From the NCBI GenBank assembly GCA_944548615.1, contig OX155965.1, forward strand, positions 20,718,596 to 20,782,595: DNA of 64,000 nucleotides. Direction: 5' to 3'. The notes under the pieces were generated by a model. The model ran no database searches. It was not told where the DNA came from and worked only from the letters and a program-made list of their open reading frames with translations. Positions 22,262 to 34,580 of the stretch are shown here, in pieces. Position 1 is the first letter of the stretch. Every line of letters starts with the position of its first letter. Origin of the DNA: Micropterix aruncella (lineage: Eukaryota; Arthropoda; Insecta; Lepidoptera; Micropterigidae). Made by a program: the position numbers and the translations under genes.

Positions 22262-22920
22262 CGTTTTCTTGCTCGGCTCGCACTTCATGCGTGGAGGCCG
22301 CCGGATGGGTGTTGACCCGTGTTTGTGACCAACTCTGAACAAAATGGGTCTTAGCGGCCAACTCATCAAGGGCTCATTAGCTCCTGACGAAGGTTGTCAA
22401 TCATCTTGCTGATTTCAGTCTTGGAGACCGCCGCACGGAACAATGCGCCAGTGCTCAGCTGGAACCACTGGCATAGATTTTGCAGCCATGATGTCATTGG
22501 CCGCCCAGGCCTCTTGCCTTGATTTTTTCCCTGGGTTACTATTTGTAGGAGTTCGTATTTGGGGCTGCGCATTATGTGGACGAAGTATTCGAGCTTGCGT
22601 CGCTTTACGGTTTTGAGTACCTTTGTCTCTTTTTTATTCAATCTTTGAAGGATTGCTGTATTACGTCCTTCTGGATCCACGATATTTTAAGCATTTTCCG
22701 ATACACCCACATCTCAAAACCTTCAAGGAGCTTGGCCATCCTTTCTGTGAGTGTCCAGGCCTCAGCTCCATATAGGAGAACAGAGAATACGTAGCATTTT
22801 GCTATACGCTTACGTAGATTAAGGCTCAATTTACGGTTACAAAGGATTTTCTCCATTTTTTAAAAGGCGTAACGGGCCTGCTCGATTCGGCATTTAATTT
22901 AGACACTGTGGTCTTCTTTG
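22262..22920 (-). pseudogene. RTE-like LINE, reverse transcriptase C-terminus and start of 3' UTR
   Basis: On the minus strand, starting near 22915: 'IEQARYAF', 'KILCNRKLSLNLRKRI', 'CYVFSVLLYGAEAWTL', 'FEMWVYRKMLKISW', then after a frame change 'RRKLEYFVHIMRS' and 'GKRPGRPMTSWLQNL', ending 'LRQELMSP' and stop at 22366. These are the hallmark thumb-and-tail segments of lepidopteran RTE-type 'endonuclease-reverse transcriptase' genes. Past the stop it enters the UTR block shared with copies B, D and E, which ties those non-coding copies to this LINE family. Frameshifted, and lacking endonuclease and catalytic core. Confidence 0.88.
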
Positions 22921-23310
22921 TCGTTGACTATTATTATATTATTATATGTTATTATTACATTATTATACTATTATTACTCCTTTATACTTGACCATTATCG
23001 TTGTGTAAATAAAACTATATTTGTGTAAAAATAATAAAACTGCTCTTTCAGGCGAACATTTTCTCGAAATCACCCAACATATCATTGGTTGACTGTTTTC
23101 CCTTCTGCAGTCCAGGAAGGTGTTTAATATGGACTACACCCCAATAGACAAAGAAAATATTTAACATGAGTTTGATATTGAAATGAAGAGATATTAACAT
23201 GGGATTTTCAGGAATGTTTATGCCGAATTATAGTACGATTTCAGCAACCTAGTTGCGGTGACCTTTTGGAGAAAATCGTAAGACACTATTAATATATTAC
23301 TTCTAACTTA
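22921..23310. other. Unassigned stretch with (TTA)n-rich part
   Basis: An imperfect ttatta/attata run lies at 22925-22980. Otherwise nothing recognised. Confidence 0.35.
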
Positions 23311-23470
23311 CATTATAAATAAGATAAAAAATGAATGTTGTCGTTGTCTAGGGTAGACAGGTGGCTACAGCGTCGCCGAAACGTAGGGTGCTACAAAATT
23401 TACGCGGTAAGTTCGTTTTTTATCTTATTTATAATATCAAACAACCGCGATAGTCTCCGATTTCATACTA
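23311..23470. mobile_element. Short Penelope-like end with inverted arms
   Basis: 'cattataaataagataaaaa' at 23311 pairs with 'tttttatcttatttataat' at 23420-23440. Between them are 'tctagggtagac' and 'cgccgaaacgtagggtgcta', the Penelope-like 3' motif also found at 19080 and 13760. Only about 150 bp remain and there is no coding part. Confidence 0.55.
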
Positions 23471-24252
23471 ACTTTAGTTTTTTTTATAGTTTTTTTTTTG
23501 TGGGCGTATTGAAGGAAATATTCCAGATATTTATTTAACAGTTTTTACACGTGTCCAAAATTATTATGAAAATTATACCGTAGGGCTACGGAAGCACAGA
23601 CCCGCCAGACTGTGTAATTTCGTCGAAACCCCTCTCCTATCAAACGAAGCGAACTTAATCTAACGTTAATTTTATTTGCTTAAATTAATTAAGGATAATC
23701 TACATTACGGAATTGCTAGCTGCGGGGGAAATACCGAAGGGCAGCATACGCTATGCCGTACATACATATGTACATGCATAATTGTACAATATAATAACGT
23801 TATTTTAGTCAAATTTGATGTTTAATTGTATTTAGGATAACGTAGATAGTTAAGCTAATAAAAATACTACCTACTGTTAATATAATCTTCATCATTATGT
23901 CATTGATCATATAGAGTATTAGATGAGCACCGGCGATACTAAAAAAATTTTGGCCATCTATAAATAACATTGATAATGAACGTTCATTTTCAAAGGATTT
24001 TATTACCTATTACTTAACCAATAATATTGATATAACGTTCAATTAATAGTATTTGAATAATAAATTGCGTAATTATCACGTATTGAAACATATTAAAACA
24101 TATTATTACGTATTGATTATTATTGTTATGTGAAATTACTATTACGTTGTCATTAAATAATAATAAGTATTATTTACAATATTATTTACATAAATAAATA
24201 TGTCAATTTTTAAATTCGTTTCTATACGTAATAATAGTTGTATTATTTAAAA
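23471..24252. other. Unassigned AT-rich stretch
   Basis: Nothing recognised. Confidence 0.35.
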
Positions 24253-24475
24253 CTAGCTGCGCCTCGCGGTTTCACCCGCGTGGTGATGGAAAATTGTGAT
24301 AATGATGATACAAAACTATATATCTTTATACATTATAGCCTATGTGTTATTCTCATGTGTAAGCTATATTATTGTAAAGTTTCATGAAAATCCATTTAGT
24401 AGTTTTTGCGTGAAAGAGTAACAAACATCCATACATACATTCTTACAAACTTTCGCGTTTATAATAGTAGTAGGA
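24253..24475 (-). mobile_element. Non-autonomous mini-Helitron, 223 bp
   Basis: On the minus strand it begins TCCTACTACTATTATAAACG after a host A and ends GCGCAGCTAG before a host T. It has a small hairpin (gcgggtgaaaccgc) about 10 bases before the CTAG, the defining layout of Helitron ends, with no target duplication. The interior 'agtttgtaagaatgtatg', 'gtttgttactctttcacgca' and 'aaaactact' is the same as the copies at 43689 and 43914. Confidence 0.85.
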
Positions 24476-24894
24476 TTTAGCCCAATTAAAAAAAATACAT
24501 TTTTATGTAATTAATATGACAGTAATAAAAAGTGATATTTGAAAATTCCTTTGTTATTATATTATTTTTTTTATTTTAAGATAGGATACGGTAACGTCGT
24601 GTTTAGAATATCATTTATGGCTACTGAAGATAATTAAAAAAACAATCAATATTTGGAACTTTGAGTGTCAAATACACGTCGCGTTCGTAGTAAAACCCTG
24701 GCTGACAAGACGTAGTAAGGGATTGAATCTAATACCTTGAATAATCAATGATTTTAGGTAGTAATTAAAATAAATTTTCTGTGATGATACCATAATCGCT
24801 GATACGATTTATATGTTCGATATCATATTTAATTTCCGTATGTACCTACATTAATTGTATGTTTGTAAGTGTTGACTTATTTTGGATATCATTG

Positions 24895-25250
24895 TCAATA
24901 TCTATCTACCTTCATCGAAAAGGTTTTCATAATAAAATTTGGGATATCACCAACCGTATAACCCAGTTGTACCGCGAAGCTCTGCTCTACAGTCCTCGTA
25001 AAGCAGTCTAAAGTCCGAGTACACCGTTTCAATCTTGACAATAGGGTTGGATCAGCAGCACTCCTTATACTTGCCACAGATTCGTCGGAAAATTAACGAC
25101 AGTTTGCTTCTTGAATCCCTTGAGTGTCGCTCTGCGCTGTCCTTGACCGAATAAAACGCAGGTTTGGTGAAGTGTCCTTTAATCTTCTCTTGACCTACGC
25201 AATCTGATCAACGCGCACACCGAGCCGCTCTTCGAAACACACTAAATTCA
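24895..25250 (-). pseudogene. Unidentified protein-like relic
   Basis: A minus-strand frame from about 25225 to 24895 reads through with two stops. Short segments look protein-like: 'RSRTAQSDTQGIQEANC', 'SIRSAADPTLLSRLKRC' and 'RTLDCFTRTVEQSFAV'. It is more GC-rich than its surroundings. I cannot assign a family; it could be a retroelement structural gene or a host exon relic. Confidence 0.25.
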
Positions 25251-25959
25251 AAAATATATCCTAGCTGCATTCTGCCCGTTGACCTAATTAGGGTTAACGC
25301 CTTCACAATCTTCTCATATCGTACGTTAAACTTATTTACTTATTTTATTTTCCTGCTGCTGAGGGCATATCTTAAATATATATACAATATACTATTTGCT
25401 AAATAGACGTAAGGTCTCTTCCTACTTATCATTACACTATACTTAATTAATCTAACAAGTTGTTACATACTATGAACGTTGTTTTTAATCTAAAACACGT
25501 ACGGTTAGTCGACCTTAGCCCATATTCACTATCCCGTCGTTATTTCGACCGTTCATGTAATTCGACACTCCCTCGCCTGCCAGAGATGACCTTCCTTCTA
25601 CGAATTGAGACATTTAACATTCCTCGCCCCTTGTATTAGAAGATATTTTGCGGCACACCAGTACAGTAATATTCAAATTGTCATTTTATTCTATTAATTA
25701 TAGCATAAAGAAAAATCGTGTGTGTTATCCCAACATTCCCGGCAAGTAGCCAAGGACTGAAGTAATCTGAATATTCATGTCATAAATTAAATTGATGAGC
25801 GCCCTCTCTCAGACGGCGGAGGAAACTGGTTGGGTTCCATTGCAACCGACTTGGGCGGTGCGGTTTGTTTCTCGGTTAAGGGCCGTTGGGCCAAGGGGTT
25901 TAAAATGTCAGACGGAATTTATATATTAATAGTGTAGATTGTATAACACATATTCCAAC
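25251..25959. other. Unassigned stretch
   Basis: No gene recognised. 25790-25910 is less AT-rich (gcgccctctctcagacggcg) but has no open frame of note. Confidence 0.35.
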
Positions 25960-26870
25960 CGAAATTTCACAATGTGATTTCGGTCCGGCAAGGCATATGA
26001 GTGCCAAATTACAAGTCTATGTCTTTATTATTTATGATATATAACTATTTCGCCCCCTGGCGGACCGATTCCAACCACAGCTTTTTCAGGTCTCGCCAGG
26101 ACCAAATAATACCTGCCAGCCGAATTTTAGCTCAGATTTCCATCTAGAAACGGCCATCGTCTCGGGGGGGCTCTAGTATAAGAGATATTTTGGCCAGAAT
26201 GTCACAGCGCCGTTTCAGTCCAACAAAGAATCTTTGTACAGATTTTCGATTCTCTAACTGCAAAATTTAAATATTGAAGTATGATTAGCACCCTCTGATA
26301 GAGCGACTTCAACCACAATCTTTTCAGCTCTTGCCATGACCAAATGATACCTGGATGCAAATTCTTAGCTCATTTTTTTGTGTCGCTTGTATAAGAAATA
26401 TTAAAATCAAAATTTAACAATGTGGTTTCAACCCCACGACGTATCTGTGTATCGAGTGTCAAGTCTTTAAATCCAATATTTCGAGTTTAAAGTATGACCA
26501 GGGCGCCCACTGGTTGACTGATTTGTACCGCAATATGTTCAACTCTTGTCATGACCAAATGATACCTGTACGTCAAATTTCAGCTCAAACGGATTAAGCA
26601 TTTGGTCGCTATCGTAAAGGATTACACACAGATACAGACTTCCATCTCAGAATGGTCCTCATCGTCTCAGGGGGGCTCCAACCACAAGTATATACTTCCA
26701 TCATCATCTCAAAAAAAATGCGCATTCACAACTCATTCTCGGTTGGTGGGCCAGGAAAGGAAAAGGCAAATGGTCAAGTTTTCGGCGTTAATTCCAAGAT
26801 AGCAATTTGCCGTAATTTCAGAGTTGGACGCACAGGCGAAAGCCGCTGCCTTCCCAGAAGGTAAACTGAG
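25960..26870 (+). repeat. SINE-like repeat (family S), three diverged tandem units
   Basis: Unit cores occur at about 26052 (cgccccctggcggaccgatt), 26288 (gcaccctctgatagagcgac) and 26505 (gcgcccactggttgactga). Each is followed by 'tcttttcagctcttgcca'-like and 'gaccaaatgatacct'-like blocks. The last unit continues through 'ggattacacacagatacaga', 'cttccatcatcatctcaa' and 'tcggttggtgggccagga'. Open frames at 26602-26864 are by-products. Confidence 0.75.
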
Positions 26871-27530
26871 AATCCTAAATCCCACCCAAAAGGCCATGCT
26901 TTTTCACTTTAATGCTTTTAATAATAAACATAAAACTTTCCCTATTTTGCAGTTCATTTCGTGCCCCATTGGGTGATGACGTAATGATCTCACCCTCCTA
27001 TCCAACCCTCCCCTCCTTTAACGAACTTTAGAGATAACCTTAAAATTCGCATGGCATCGTGTTACCCAACTTTCAGGCTCATCTTTCCGCGAGTGCCTAG
27101 TCGAATAATTTGGGCTTTGCGTCCCTGGAGATTGGAAAATTCTTAACGTTCAACGTCTATATTATCAACTCCGGGAGCAGGAGGGGAAGATTAGGCACCC
27201 TTGAAACGTTAAGCTTTTCAATATGTATATTTGGAACCCCATGAATATGATTTTGTGCGTGAGTAGTTTTAGTGATACTATAAACGCAAGCAAAGGTTGC
27301 AATATGAACGGATTGTTCGTAATTCGCTAAAAATAAACTCATATTTCAATGTTTACTTCATTGGGTTACTTTAATAAAGCCCTCCTTTTGGACAATATTT
27401 TGAAAATTGTAATTTATTTATAAATATTTCTTTTAGGTTATTTAAAAAAAATATAATAATATCATTGACTTTGTAGTAGATTGACACATACATAAAACCC
27501 ATATATAGACTACATTAAAAATATACAAAT
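26871..27530. other. Unassigned stretch
   Basis: Nothing recognised. Confidence 0.35.
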
Positions 27531-28531
27531 TTAACCTTTTGAGTAGCGGTTTCATGGCAGACCGCGGTAATTTATTGGAATTTCTTGCAATATCGCCGCG
27601 CTTGACGAAAAGTACTATAACTATGGAACTGCTACAGAAATAATAAAAAGTGTTCAATGGTCGCATTGAAATTTTGTATATAGAATATTGAAATCCCATT
27701 TTGTAAAACAATTAGATAATTATTAATAAATATGAGAAAGTCGAAAAAGTGAAAAAAACTTGGTATTTCTAACATGCACTTGTCTTACGGAACCCTATTT
27801 AGAAATTGTAAATGCTATCGTGATCTTTATTAGATTCTCTATCAAAGGTAATATTTCGTTTTGCTTATTTACATATAAAAATATTTAGATATTAGCTCAT
27901 AAATACATAAATAAAAATTTTGATTCCTCGAAAAAAAATCTCGAAGAAAATAACCTCACTAATTTACAAATACGCCGAAAACTTCATATATTTCAGCGAA
28001 AAAAAAAACAACATGTATTTTGTTAACGAATTAAGCAGATATTTTGCATTTTTAAAGTAATTTATTGCAAAAAAACTCAATATTTAATAATGACGCTATA
28101 GCGCCGCACCCAATATTTCAATTAAAAAAAAGGTAAAATTGGAATAAAATGTACATAAGGTCACTGAATTCGGTTGATAAGGTGTTTTAGAATTACATAT
28201 ACTTACATTTCTCTTCATATTCCGGCTGAAAACAGTAAAAAACACAAAAAAACTGTTCACGACCCGATCTTTGACAATGGCGACCGAACAGCGGTGTTTG
28301 ACAATGGAATTTTACTAGAAATATCCGTTCAATGACGCGCGAAGTTATTTTAGCGGCCATCTATGTATCTATGGTAATAATGAGATATTTGATATGGATT
28401 TTAGGATGCGTTCAAATTAGGAAATAATATTATTGTGCGCTCCGGGAGCAAGCCGCCAATATTGATGTTACGTAGTCAACGGTGTTCTGATGTGCAACCA
28501 AATTTGGTCGTTACGTAGCCGAAGGATTAAA
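27531..28531. mobile_element. piggyBac-like non-autonomous element P1, about 1.0 kb
   Basis: It starts TTAACCTTTTGAGTAGCGG and ends with the reverse complement of TTAATCCTTCGGCTACG, so TTAA lies at both ends and the termini are loosely inverted. The interior block 'gatcgcattgaaattttgta'-like, 'aaaacaattagataattat' and 'aataaatatgag' is shared with copies at 30952, 31886 and (minus strand) 56350. There is no transposase frame. The superfamily call rests on TTAA plus short CC-starting ends. Confidence 0.6.
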
Positions 28532-28844
28532 TTGATATTAAATTATATATCGTTTGTTTAGACTTCGCCAGATGATTTTTATATGGCTAAAGAAACTATT
28601 TGATTGCTTGATAATTGAATAAAATTCTGTTGTTCATTTTTATGTAAAATTATTTTTGAAGTTGCTACATGTGTGCATAGTTGCTCCTCGTCTATTGTAT
28701 CCGAACAATTTTCGACGATCTAAGAAAAAATCTAAATAAATCTTATTCACTTACGTATTTATCGATTTTGTAGTATATTTCTAAGACTGTTTTGTCTATC
28801 TCTATATGAAAATCTATGATTAGGAAACTTAAAATTGTACGAAA
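28532..28844. other. Unassigned AT-rich stretch
   Basis: Nothing recognised. Confidence 0.35.
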
Positions 28845-29073
28845 GACTAGTTCAACCGGATAACGCGTTTGGGTGCTATCGTAGAGGAATACACAGACAC
28901 AGAGACTTGCATCTTCAGAGGGCTCAAAATGGATATTTCCGTCTCGAAAAAAAATACGCGTTCATAATACATTCCCTTCTCTTCGATTGGTCGGCCGGGC
29001 AAGTAAAAGTTAAAATGTCAAATTTTCGGTGCTAATTCCAATTATTTCGTAGTTTTAAAACCCTGAATCCCAG
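28845..29073 (+). repeat. SINE-like repeat (family S), copy 4
   Basis: Contains 'gaggaatacacagacacaga', 'cttgcatcttcagagg', 'atacgcgttcataatacatt' and 'cgattggtcggccgggcaag' in family order. The LINE tail at 29089 is inserted just downstream. Confidence 0.75.
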
Positions 29074-29088
29074 ACTTCCCTTAACAAG

Positions 29089-29728
29089 GGGAGATAATAG
29101 GCCCTTGCTTAGTTGGCCACGAAGACCGGTTTGTTTAGGGTCGGTCACACTCACGGGTCAAAACCCATCCGGCGGCCTCCACGCATGAAGCGAGAGGCCG
29201 GGTAGGACACTTGCCTTAGGGCTAGTTTCCCCTAGGAGTCAATCTTCTAGCGCTCCTGGACGGTCTGCGCACCGTGCGGCGTAAGCTAATCGATTGTGCA
29301 TTCTGACTGACAGTCGGAGAAGTCTGGAAGCTTTACTGTTTCCTATAGAGCGGGGGTGGTTGCTGACCTTACGGCGACTGCGGGTGATTTAGGGTGAAGA
29401 GCCGGCCAAAGGATGCTGTGGTCCGCGATAGATTCGGTTGACACCGTTTCACCGCTACGCAAGGGAGAGGACCGAGCAAGCGACCTCGAACTTGTAACCA
29501 ATCGAGAGACCGGAGTAATCTGGTCACAACTGGAAGTAAGGTCGTGAGTGTGTGCCCGCTGGGTAACATTCCTGGCTATCTCGCGAATAAGGCGTTGGCC
29601 TCCTACGGGCATGTGGCGGAGCTTGAAGGTGGATTGTTTTGTCCTAAGTCTTCTGTGCTCACTTCACCGGGATTATTTGGTTAAAACTTCCTGAGATGAC
29701 GGGTTCGCCCGTTGTAGTTGACAACTCT
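29089..29728 (+). mobile_element. 3' UTR of RTE-like LINE, copy D, with diverged target duplication
   Basis: The best-preserved UTR copy, from 'gggagataataggcccttgc' to 'cccgttgtagttgacaac'. Flanks carry acttcccttaacaag (29074-29088) and acttcccctagcaag (29729-29743), 13 of 15 identical, consistent with an aged target-site duplication. It begins within a few bases of where copy B begins in the LINE. Minus-strand frames at 29343-29612 are by-products. Confidence 0.75.
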
Positions 29729-29743
29729 ACTTCCCCTAGCAAG

Positions 29744-30439
29744 TTGAAGATATACGAAATTATGAATTAAAAATCAGAGTAGAAAATTGTAATATTGCCA
29801 TTTTATTTACTTTGGTGATTGCAATTATATTGGCTGTTTTAAAATTAAAAATAGGTTGTCTCTCCCTAAAGGACCGCATATATAGGACATTTTGATCAAT
29901 AATTGACAGTGGCACTTTTAGCACCAAGCCACAAAATGACTTTATAATATAACGAACAATTTGGATTCAATATATAATTGAATTAGATATTGAATTGGAT
30001 AATTAAATATTAAAATGAAAACATTAGTATAAGTAGGTATAAGTAGAATAGTTTTTTTTAGTTTTTAGTTTTATTGATAGAATAATGTAGTGAGTATATG
30101 TTATATTGAAGTATTATCCATGTGTGTATTATTATTTATTTTTTTATGCCTCATAATCTTTCCCAAGGTTATTTTCTTATTATTTCTTAACGGGAACTTT
30201 CTTGACAATCCATTTAATATTATTTTACATTTGTAAGGATAATTTGAAAATATAATATTTGAAGTTTTTAAAAATATTTTAAATTATTTGCTTATTACTG
30301 ATATTTCATATTTTGATGACATTTTATTTCGAATTGTATGTAGTTTTTGTAATTAGGGAGGGTATTACTTGTAATTAATAATGGTATTTAGGGTAATTTT
30401 ATGTTAAAAGAAATTCTAAAATATAAACGATAAAATTAA
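29744..30439. other. Unassigned AT-rich stretch
   Basis: Nothing recognised. The right part may be LINE 3' UTR leading to the tail at 30440. Confidence 0.35.
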
Positions 30440-30540
30440 ATTGTCTACCTTAGAACAGGCCGCCGCCTTGTTAGGTTTTAACTATTTAATATCGTAAAAA
30501 TGAAAATTGAACATAAATAAACTAATTTGAATTTGAATAG
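30440..30540 (+). mobile_element. LINE 3' tail (family shared with 43445)
   Basis: 'ccttagaacaggccgccg' ... 'gttttaactatt' ... 'aataaactaatttgaatttg' matches, in reverse complement, 43445-43535 ('cttagaacaggtggcagact' and 'gttttaacaattgtaa'). The end carries AATAAA. Only the 3' end is present. Confidence 0.5.
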
Positions 30541-30951
30541 TCTAATCATATTTTTATACGATGTGGAAGGAAATCGTTAACTAATTTCCTATTCGAATTT
30601 ATTTCTTCCTGAATCCGAAGCGCCGACCTCTACATATTATCCATATTACTCCGTTCGATTAACGCTCCGATGCAAGCTGTTGCTGAATTCTTAATGTTCC
30701 ATTATCAGGAAGACGCCGCCGCCGAAGTTGTCGCGAACTAAGTGCACCATCCCACATTGACAAGACTTCGGCGTTGGCAGCTTATTAGGAATCCAGCATT
30801 CGATGCAGAATTCAGCCCAACTATTTATAAGTAGAGTGTTAGGTAGGAAATATGATGGATAGGATACTGTGAGGGTATGTCGTACTTTCAATAGAGGTAA
30901 TTATGATTCCCATTATTCTATACCTCTAATTTGACTCACCGTTATTCTTTA
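30541..30951. other. Unassigned stretch
   Basis: A GC-richer patch at 30700-30770 lies in a 66-codon minus-strand frame (30691-30891). No family motif and no splice context convinced me. Confidence 0.3.
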
Positions 30952-31190
30952 TTAACCCTTCGAGTAGCGGCAAAATTTCATGGCAGACCGCGGCAAAGTA
31001 CTATAACTATGGAACTACTATAGCTATCATAAAAAGACTAACTTTGCAATGATCGTATTGAAATTTTGTATATAGAATATTGAAATCTCATTTTGTAAAA
31101 CAATCAGATAATTATGAATAAATATGAGAAATTCCAAACACTAAAAAAAACTCGGCATTTCCAACTTGTACTTGTACTGTAACCTGCGAA
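30952..31190 (+). mobile_element. piggyBac-like element, left-end fragment P2
   Basis: Begins TTAACCCTTCGAGTAGCGGC and follows P1 closely ('catggcagaccgcgg', 'tatagaatattgaaat', 'aaacaatcagataattatga') until about 31190, where similarity stops. No right end follows. Confidence 0.65.
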
Positions 31191-31282
31191 GTGGGAGTTA
31201 CCCCTATTTTTTGGACCGTAACGGATCGCAAAGTATCGCTACATTGAAAGAATTGTGAACGCGCTATATTTTTTTTGGAAGA

Positions 31283-31450
31283 CAAACATATAGGTACATT
31301 TGACCCCGCCCCCCCCCCCTCCGAGATAATTTTCCAGACTGAAGTCTGTTTGTGTGGATCTGTGTGTCTGTGTGTCTATCTGTATGTGTGTGTGTGTGTG
31401 TGTGTGTGTCTGTGTGTATTCCTCCACGATAGCGCCCAAACGCTTAATCC
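31283..31450 (-). repeat. SINE-like repeat (family S) copy 5 with (TG)n expansion
   Basis: On the minus strand 'taggattaagcgtttggg', 'cgctatcgtggaggaataca' and 'cacagac' lead into an expanded CA/TG tract (31385-31409), then 'gactt' and a C-rich run (31308-31319). The TG tract has grown from the family's own 'cacagacaca' core. Confidence 0.7.
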
Positions 31451-31451
31451 T

Positions 31452-34060
31452 ATTTTATTTTTTATTTATTTATTTCAGAATTAATTACTATAAAACATTG
31501 ATTACTTTACAAAAATAACAGGAATCGAATGGCAAAACCTTAACCTTTTGCTTATTTGTTTCTGTCACCCAACTGGGACTAGCCCGTTCTAGGGTGGACG
31601 GGACTCTAATATTACAATCAAGTTTGCTTGATTGCTTGATTGCTTACAAATGTACAAGTTTTAGTAAAAAGCTAATAACACTAAATTGCCCTAAAATGTG
31701 GTCTTCAGAGTAAACAAAAAATAAAATAATAAAAATAAAAAAATATTAAAAGATAATATAATACATAAGTACAATGCAATTCCATTATATAATCGGCAAT
31801 AAATATATTATAAAATTCGATTAAATAATATAAATAAAGTTATACGTAAGAAAAGAAAGACACAGTCATTAATATTTAATATATGTTAACCCCTCACGTT
31901 GCGAGGTAAAAACTCACCGCGCCCAAAAACATCACTTTTGCGCGCGACATATTCGCGCAAAAAATCGACGCGAGTCAACGGCCTTGAGAAAAACGATCAT
32001 AACTTATAAACCACTAATCGGATTAAAAAAATATAAATAGAAAAATGATCGCATTGAAATTTGACATATAAAACATTATAACCTTATCTCGTAAAACAAT
32101 TAAGATAATAATGAATAAATATTACAAAATTGGCAAACTGAAAAAACTCGCCTATAAAATCATTTCGATTTTTTTGTAAATACAGTTTTTGTAAATATCA
32201 AAAATTGTAAATACAGTTATGTTCTTTATTAAATGCTTTACCAAAACGATATTTTTTTTTTACTTATTTGCATACAAAAATACGGAAAAAATATTTATTT
32301 ATTCAGCCAAGAAAAATTGTATGTATTCTCGTAAAAAAAAATTTTTTTAATTTTTAATTTGTGACTACTTATGGTATTTTTTTATATGAAATTCTTTCAA
32401 AATAACTTTATTACTACATCACTTCTTCTTAGAAATCACACCAGAACTTTGAGCTTTGTCTGATATTATAGAAAAATCTAAAGTTTTGAGAGTTTCCGAC
32501 TTCCGAACCTAATAATAAACTTTGAATGCCCATAATATAAAATTCGTTAGATTTTTTCAATTATATTGTCTTATCATAGACTTATTATATGTCTAATAAC
32601 TAATTACTATACTCCAAAGAGTCACATTTCATCGAAAAACTATGGAAAATTGCACTTTTTTCTCTCATAGTAATTATCAAAACAAGTTTCATTTTCGCCA
32701 GCCATATTAGAAAACAACATATAATGTTCAAAATACGCATAATTATGTGATAACTTAGGATGTAAATGAAGCAATACCTATTTTATTAGTAAATTAAAGC
32801 GACATTACGTCATGTTTCGCGATATAACGGGATATTTCACAAACATTACAAAATAAAGACGGCCATTTTTCGAGAGCCGTTTGGTTTCGCCAAAGTGTTT
32901 TCTTCGAAAATTCGTGAAAAACAGCAAATGGGCTGTGTAAATTGTTTAATCCTAAGGCCTAAACTACTTAAAAATGGAAATTACTTACTTTTATCCGGTA
33001 TACACTTCACTTATATACACAAAACAATTCACAACACAACACGTCGCGGAATTATACGCCGCCAGCGGTGGGCAGTTCGCGACTGTCGTCAGAAATGAGG
33101 TCACCGATTTTGTAAGGGATGTAGTAATTCATATTTCTAACATCGCATGCGGCAATCGAGCAATTTCATAGTGTTGCATATTTGGCTATATTATGGCATC
33201 ATTCGATAGAATATACAATCGCATTTCGAAATTTAAACGACATTTTCTTGAGCGGCGAGCGCGATATCCCGTATGGGATAGTTTGGATTTCAGCCGGCCG
33301 CCATACATATCCCGCAAGGGATGTTAAGTGCCGAGCGGGTTAAGTAATATAGGATTTAAAAAAAAATAACCAGTTAAAAATGTACAATTCATTGTCAAAG
33401 TCAAATAATTTTTGGTAGTTAGTTCAATGTTAAAATATACTTAATTAACATACATGTTTAAAAATATGTTAATAATTTGTGCACCTAAGTTTTATTAAAC
33501 TATTATTTCTAACATTTGTTGTATGGTTAATTCGATAACCATTCCTTTAATTTATTTTTGAATTCCGTAAAAGTCAAATTCATTTTTATTTCCATATTGA
33601 TCAAATTGTAAAATGTCGGCGCAATTATAAAGTAATGTCATTGTCCAAATGATGGTTTCCTTCTGGGTATTATTAGGCTATTTTCTAAAACTTGTCTCGT
33701 TCGTCGCAGGTTCTCAATTATTCCTAAATTTGAGTTATTGTCCAAAAATAGCCTTAAGAGGGAAGTTTTTAGAAAAAGTTGCCTACAATCCCTTAGTGGG
33801 ATGGCGTAATGGTCTACGTAGAATAATTTTTAATATAAATTTTTGAGCAACTTGCAATGGCTCTAGCAGGGGTTAAAAGTTTACTACACTCACTAGATAA
33901 GCAGGTGGCCTCACCAATTTGTGACCCAAATAACTCTCGTCTCATAGAGGAAACTCCTTTGCGCGAGGTTCGCTTTCGAACCCTCGAATGACAGCGGAAT
34001 TTATGACAATAAAGCCGCTGGGACGTGACACATATACGTTCATTAAACACATTTGTTACC
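31452..34060 (-). mobile_element. LINE relic with 3' UTR split by a TTAA element
   Basis: The minus strand from about 33850 to a stop at 33527 reads as a LINE polymerase C-terminus: 'TRQVLENSLIIPRRKPSFGQ', one in-frame stop, then 'FIIAPTFYNL' and 'FKNKLKEWL'. The likely 3' UTR runs to a TAAA-rich tail near 31452-31470. It is interrupted by the TTAA-flanked element at 31886-33343, which therefore inserted later. Upstream of 33850 the frame is unclear. Confidence 0.6.
31886..33343. mobile_element. piggyBac-like non-autonomous element P3, about 1.46 kb
   Basis: Left end TTAACCCCTCACGTTGCGAGG. The right end, in reverse complement, is TTAACCCGCTCGGCACTTAA. TTAA is present on both sides. The interior shares 'tgatcgcattgaaatt', 'aaaacaattaagataat' and 'aataaatat' with P1 and P2. 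No transposase was found; the 64-67-codon frames near 32900-33170 have no signature. Removing it restores continuity of the flanking LINE UTR with a single TTAA. Confidence 0.65.
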
Positions 34061-34580
34061 ACCATAATTTAGGCACGGGCAAAAGATAACAAAACGGACA
34101 AAAATATTATTGTAATAATAACATACGAATGGCATAATGAGGGTATCGTCCACCAACATAATTTATATATAAGTATAAAAAAAATACTTCGTCGCAATGC
34201 TAAACGGAAATTGCTATTCTACTTGGGTTCCATTCATGTATCTGTACGCTACGCTCGGGTTGATAATCGTACGCACAATTGAGAATCGTTTTCTACGTCA
34301 TGTATATTTTCAAGAATGAGTTTCCAATAGTTTCATGTGGTTCTATCAGAGACGGCGACATTAATGGAAAGACATTTGAAGAAAACTATACCAAAACTAT
34401 TTATTAGCTGGCGCTGTGACTGTGACTGTGATTGTGGCGCTGTGACTGTGACTTACAAAAATGTGACTTTTTTGTGATCATAGAAAATCTTTGATTCTGT
34501 GTTCTTTGTGATTTTTTTTAAATGACGTTAGCGAAGATGTCAATACACAGACATATTAGGCGACAATAATAAATACACCC
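34061..34580. other. Unassigned stretch with short tandem words
   Basis: A small repeat of 'gtgactgtgact/gtggcgct' lies at 34411-34453. Otherwise nothing recognised. Confidence 0.4.

Noticed and set aside
30691..30891. Minus-strand 66-codon frame with a G/C-ending codon run
   Set aside because: The run is short and mixed, no domain is recognised and splice context is unconvincing.
33955..33995. Possible tRNA B-box ('ggttcg...cgaaccc')
   Set aside because: No matching A-box or cloverleaf could be drawn; it is a short inverted repeat.
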